Positions 13,249-15,955 of a stretch of DNA of 15,955 nt are shown here, one piece after another. Origin of the DNA: DATJSJ01 sp035504175 (GTDB taxonomy: Bacteria; Pseudomonadota; Alphaproteobacteria; Acetobacterales; Acetobacteraceae); the NCBI GenBank assembly GCA_035504175.1, contig DATJSJ010000085.1, positions 1 through 15,955 of the forward strand, read 5' to 3'. Position numbers and translations under genes: made by a program. The notes under the pieces are model-generated. The model searched no databases, was not told where the DNA came from, and worked only from the letters and a program-made list of their open reading frames with translations. Position 1 is the first letter of the stretch; every line of letters starts with the position of its first letter.

Positions 13249-13944
13249 ATGGCACGTTCCGCGACCGCGGTTCTGAACACCGTGACCGCTCCGGCGCGAC
13301 GCATCGTCGCCGGCCATCCCCGCGTCTTTGCCAGCCTGGTGTTCGGCGTCGCCGTCGCCGAACTCCTGCCCCGGCACTACGCCCTGCACACGCGCGTCGT
13401 GTTGGCCTGGGATGCCGGCGTCTTGTGCTTCCTGGGTCTGTGCGCGGTGCTGTTCCGGGCCGAGCCCGGGCCGCGCATGGCGCGCGAGGCGGCGGCGCAG
13501 CAGGAGGGGGAGTGGACGATCTTCTGGACCACGATCGCGGCGGTCGCGTTCAGCTTCGCCGTGATCGTGCTCGAATTCTCCGGCATCAAGGACCTCTCCC
13601 CGGCCGCGCGCAGTATCCGCGTGGGCCTGGTCGCCTTGACGCTGACGCTCTCCTGGCTCGCCACCCACACGCTGTTCGCGCTGCGCTACGCGCACGAATA
13701 CTACGAGTATTCACCGGGCGCGGCGGAGGTGGATGGCGGCCTTGCCTTCCCGGGCGACGCGACGCCGGATTACTGGGACTTCCTGTATTTCTCCCTGGTG
13801 CTGGGGATGACGTTCCAGGTCAGCGACGTGCAGATCACGTCGCGCAAGTTGCGGCGGCTGGCAACGGCACACGGCTTCATCGGCTTCCTGTTCAACACCG
13901 TGATCGTGGCGCTGACGGTCAACCTGGCCGCCGGGCTGCTCTAG
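13249..13944 (+). CDS. DUF1345 domain-containing membrane protein
   Basis: A 231-residue integral membrane protein. Hydrophobic helices lie at about 27-43, 50-68, 92-110, 125-146, 176-193 (half buried) and 208-229. The C-terminal half carries DYWDFLYFSLVLGMTFQVSD (174-193), the hallmark of DUF1345. Its Asp/Tyr/Phe/Met/Gln pattern within a membrane segment resembles ion-channel-type pore families, but function is not established. The ATG at 13249-13251 is chosen because the basic MARSATAV...RRIVAGHPR start matches the family. Upstream sequence in the same open frame is low-complexity, and the ribosome site (GGGCGG) is weak. The stop lies 15 bases from the convergent stop of the BNR_4 protein. 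Confidence 0.88.
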   Translation: MARSATAVLNTVTAPARRIVAGHPRVFASLVFGVAVAELLPRHYALHTRVVLAWDAGVLCFLGLCAVLFRAEPGPRMAREAAAQQEGEWTIFWTTIAAVAFSFAVIVLEFSGIKDLSPAARSIRVGLVALTLTLSWLATHTLFALRYAHEYYEYSPGAAEVDGGLAFPGDATPDYWDFLYFSLVLGMTFQVSDVQITSRKLRRLATAHGFIGFLFNTVIVALTVNLAAGLL

Positions 13945-13959
13945 CGCGAGAGCACGGCG

Positions 13960-15279
13960 TCAGCCGAGCAGCGCCGCAGCCTCCCATTCCATGATGCAGC
14001 AGGGGGCGGTGTCGGCGTGCCCGTCAGGCGCGTCGCCCTGGCCTTGCCGGCAGCGCTGCACGAACGCCGAGAGCCGGGCCCGGCTCGACCAGGCGGCGGC
14101 ATCGACCACCGGCTCGTAATGCCCGAGATCCTCGGCGCAGAGAATCACCCGTTCCCCCGCCGGCCAGGCGAAATCGGGCGGCGAGAGGATGTGCACGGCG
14201 AGCGCGCCGCCAAGCTCGGCGCTGCGGAAGAGCACCAGTGCGCGGCCGTCCGGCGCGAACAGCAGATGCGGCCGGCTGTGCGGCAGCGGCAGCGTGCCGG
14301 TCCCGGCCAGGGCGAAATCGGCGGCGAAGTCGCTGGCGACGGAGGTCCGCCAGAGCCCGCCGGCGCGGTGCACCAGCCGGAATTGCGGCGGCGCGTCCGG
14401 CGGCTCACGCCACCAGGTCACGGCTGCCGGAATGCCGGCCGGGTCCAATGCCGCACCACCCTGGTTCATCAGGTCGCTGCCCAGCGGCACCGCCACCACC
14501 CGCTCGAGATGCGCAGCGCCGGCCGGCATCGGCAGCACCAGGCCTGACCAGGTTTCCGCCCCGGTCGGATCGCCGCGGAAGGCGACCAGGTCGATCCCGG
14601 CATTGACCACGCGCCCGGCCGCAGCGTCGGGCAGCCGCAGCCGCCAGACCACGAAGCCGAACAGCGTGCCGTCGCGCCCGATCACCGGCCGGTTCAGATA
14701 GGGTCCGCTCGCGTGACCGCGGATCTGTCCCTCCAGCAGCGGCGCTGCCGCCTCGTTCCAACGCCCTGCGGCGAGATCGAAACGCCGCAGGCGCAGATCG
14801 CCGGAATCCGGCAGTCCCTCGCGATACAGCATCATGAGGCTGCCGGACGTCCCGGCCCGGAGGAACATCGGGTAGGTGGCGGCACTCGGCGCGCCGGTCG
14901 GCACCGGCTCCGGATCGGCGAAGCCATCGAGCGCCAGGCCGGCCCCGCCGCGCAGCAGCCGCAGCGCGCTGGCGTGCGCGCCATAGGCGAGGTGGATCGC
15001 GCCGGTCGCGTCGACGCCGAGGCTGATCGAGCGGTGCGCGTCCCAGGGCAGGGCGTCGGCGCCGCCTTCGGTCAGCCGCACGAGGTCCACGCGCGTGCCG
15101 GGCAGCGCGCGGCGGGCCAGCATCACCGCCCCGTCTTGGGCGTAGAAGGCGGCAAGCTGGGTGTTCCCCAGACTCAGCAGGCCTTCGCACCGGAAGGCGG
15201 TGACATTGGCGCTGCTTCCCGCCCAGGCTTCGCCGAGCGGCACCACGGTGCAGGGGCGCAGCGCGCGTTCGCGGCGCAT
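13960..15279 (-). CDS. BNR_4-type repeat protein (beta-propeller-like)
   Basis: A 439-residue protein. The pattern HRSISLGVDATGAIHLAYG (82-100), TYPMFLRAGTSGSLMMLYREG (135-155), GDLRLRRFDLAAGRW (160-174) and YLNRPVIGRDGTLFGFVVWR (194-213) matches the BNR_4 family. That family includes ulvan lyases (PL24/PL25) and many uncharacterised propeller proteins. Further propeller-like blades continue to about 410. No signal peptide is visible with this start, which is unusual for a polysaccharide-acting protein and argues for a cytoplasmic role or a different function. The ATG at 15277-15279 overlaps the stop codon of the P450 gene by one base (TGATG), so translation is coupled. A start 24 codons upstream (15351) would lie inside the P450 frame and is rejected. 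The catalytic residues of PL24/25 could not be mapped by eye. Confidence 0.75.
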   Translation of the reverse strand: MRRERALRPCTVVPLGEAWAGSSANVTAFRCEGLLSLGNTQLAAFYAQDGAVMLARRALPGTRVDLVRLTEGGADALPWDAHRSISLGVDATGAIHLAYGAHASALRLLRGGAGLALDGFADPEPVPTGAPSAATYPMFLRAGTSGSLMMLYREGLPDSGDLRLRRFDLAAGRWNEAAAPLLEGQIRGHASGPYLNRPVIGRDGTLFGFVVWRLRLPDAAAGRVVNAGIDLVAFRGDPTGAETWSGLVLPMPAGAAHLERVVAVPLGSDLMNQGGAALDPAGIPAAVTWWREPPDAPPQFRLVHRAGGLWRTSVASDFAADFALAGTGTLPLPHSRPHLLFAPDGRALVLFRSAELGGALAVHILSPPDFAWPAGERVILCAEDLGHYEPVVDAAAWSSRARLSAFVQRCRQGQGDAPDGHADTAPCCIMEWEAAALLG

Positions 15280-15955
15280 CAGACGCGGTCGCGGGGCGAC
15301 AGCACCACCGGCAGCGCGCGCGGCGTGCGGAATCCCGGATGGTCGATCCATTCCGGCGGCTCCGGCGCGCAGACGACGCGGTAGCGCAGCAACGCCTCCA
15401 TGAAGGAGAAGGCGGTCGCCCGCGCGGTCGGCGCGCCGAGGCAGACATGCGCGCCGGCGCTGAAGGTGATGTGCGGCGTGTCGGTACGCTCCGGATCGAA
15501 GCGCCAGGGATCGGGATGCGCCGCGGGATCGTGGTTCGCCGCCTCGATGTCCAGGATCAGCGCCGCGCCCTTCGGCACGACCGTGCCCCCGAACCCGATC
15601 GGCCGCAGCGCGGCGCGGCGCGAGGCACGGCGGATCGGGCCCAGGAAGCGCAGCATCTCCTCCACCGCGCCGCGCCGCAGCCCCGGATCGGACGCCAGCC
15701 GGTCGGCGACGCCCTCGATGCGGTCGAAGACCAGCAGCATGTTGCCGAGCAATCCGGTCGAGGTCTCGATTCCCGCGAGGATGAGGAAGTTCAGCAGCCC
15801 GGTCACCTGCGCAGAGGTGAGGCCGTAACGGTCGCGACCGAGCCGCGGTGCCTGTCCCGCGACCCCGCCGGCGCGCGCGGCGTCGCCGAGGGTGGCGCCG
15901 AGGCGCTCGAGCACCGCCGCAGACTCGGCTTCCAGGCGCTGCAGCGCCGCGCGGT
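15279..15955 (-). CDS. Cytochrome P450 (5' part cut off by the window edge)
   Basis: The 224 C-terminal residues of a bacterial P450, a haem-thiolate monooxygenase that hydroxylates a substrate using electrons from a ferredoxin or similar partner. Numbering within the visible part: the I-helix AGIETS at 60-65 (acid and Thr/Ser for oxygen activation), the K-helix ExxR at E99-R102, NHDPAAHPDPWRFDPER at 140-156, and the haem-binding loop FSAGAHVCLG with Cys171. The order and spacing are normal. The frame is open to the window edge, so a GTG at 15912 is only an internal codon. Soluble bacterial P450s are about 400 residues, so roughly 180 residues are missing. No ferredoxin or reductase is visible. 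It is coupled to the BNR_4 gene. Confidence 0.93.
   Translation of the reverse strand, partial: RAALQRLEAESAAVLERLGATLGDAARAGGVAGQAPRLGRDRYGLTSAQVTGLLNFLILAGIETSTGLLGNMLLVFDRIEGVADRLASDPGLRRGAVEEMLRFLGPIRRASRRAALRPIGFGGTVVPKGAALILDIEAANHDPAAHPDPWRFDPERTDTPHITFSAGAHVCLGAPTARATAFSFMEALLRYRVVCAPEPPEWIDHPGFRTPRALPVVLSPRDRV

Noticed and set aside
15912..15914. GTG at 15912 as the P450 start
   Set aside because: The frame stays open to the window edge, and P450s need about 180 more N-terminal residues, so this is an internal valine.

Overview
The window is very GC-rich chromosomal DNA. Its gene content points to an alphaproteobacterium, probably Rhodospirillales (Acetobacteraceae-like). The evidence is a separate cytochrome b and cytochrome c1 pair of the alphaproteobacterial bc1 type, a small DUF4169 protein (a family I know from Alphaproteobacteria), an alphaproteobacterial-style HemF, and a DUF3309 mini-membrane protein. 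I see no insertion sequence, integrase, CRISPR array, tRNA or rRNA. Family assignments rest on motifs read by eye, because no database search was possible.

Layout. At 1-61 there is probably the tail of a rightward gene, followed by a hairpin. Leftward genes follow: a monocovalent FAD oxidoreductase (283-1671) and the oxygen-dependent coproporphyrinogen oxidase hemF (1944-2885). A gene-less, dyad-rich stretch of about 590 bases separates hemF from the rightward cluster petB-petC-mtnP (3479-6424). This cluster encodes cytochrome b and c1 of the bc1 complex and methylthioadenosine phosphorylase. The Rieske gene petA, which normally precedes petB, is not there.

From 6450 to 9914 are mostly small accessory genes. 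They are a strong bidirectional hairpin, a 50-residue DUF3309 protein, a dienelactone hydrolase divergent from a DUF4169 protein, a PEP-CTERM surface protein behind a textbook sigma-54 promoter, an alpha/beta hydrolase of the YbfF/ABHD11 type, and a small single-pass membrane protein.

From 9914 to 12990 the strand is leftward: a 105-residue unknown protein, elongation factor G (outside any str operon and with a non-standard GTPase domain), and an ABM/DUF3291-like protein. A DUF1345 membrane protein (13249-13944) runs rightward. The window ends with a leftward pair, a cytochrome P450 (cut by the window edge) coupled by a TGATG overlap to a BNR_4-type beta-propeller-like protein.

How the genes fit together. 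hemF supplies oxygen-dependent haem synthesis, and petB/petC consume haem, so their head-to-head arrangement is sensible. mtnP is a passenger gene of the bc1 operon. The most interesting signals are the perfect sigma-54 promoter in front of the PEP-CTERM gene, the missing petA with its structured replacement, the P450/BNR_4 coupling, and the off-operon divergent EF-G.
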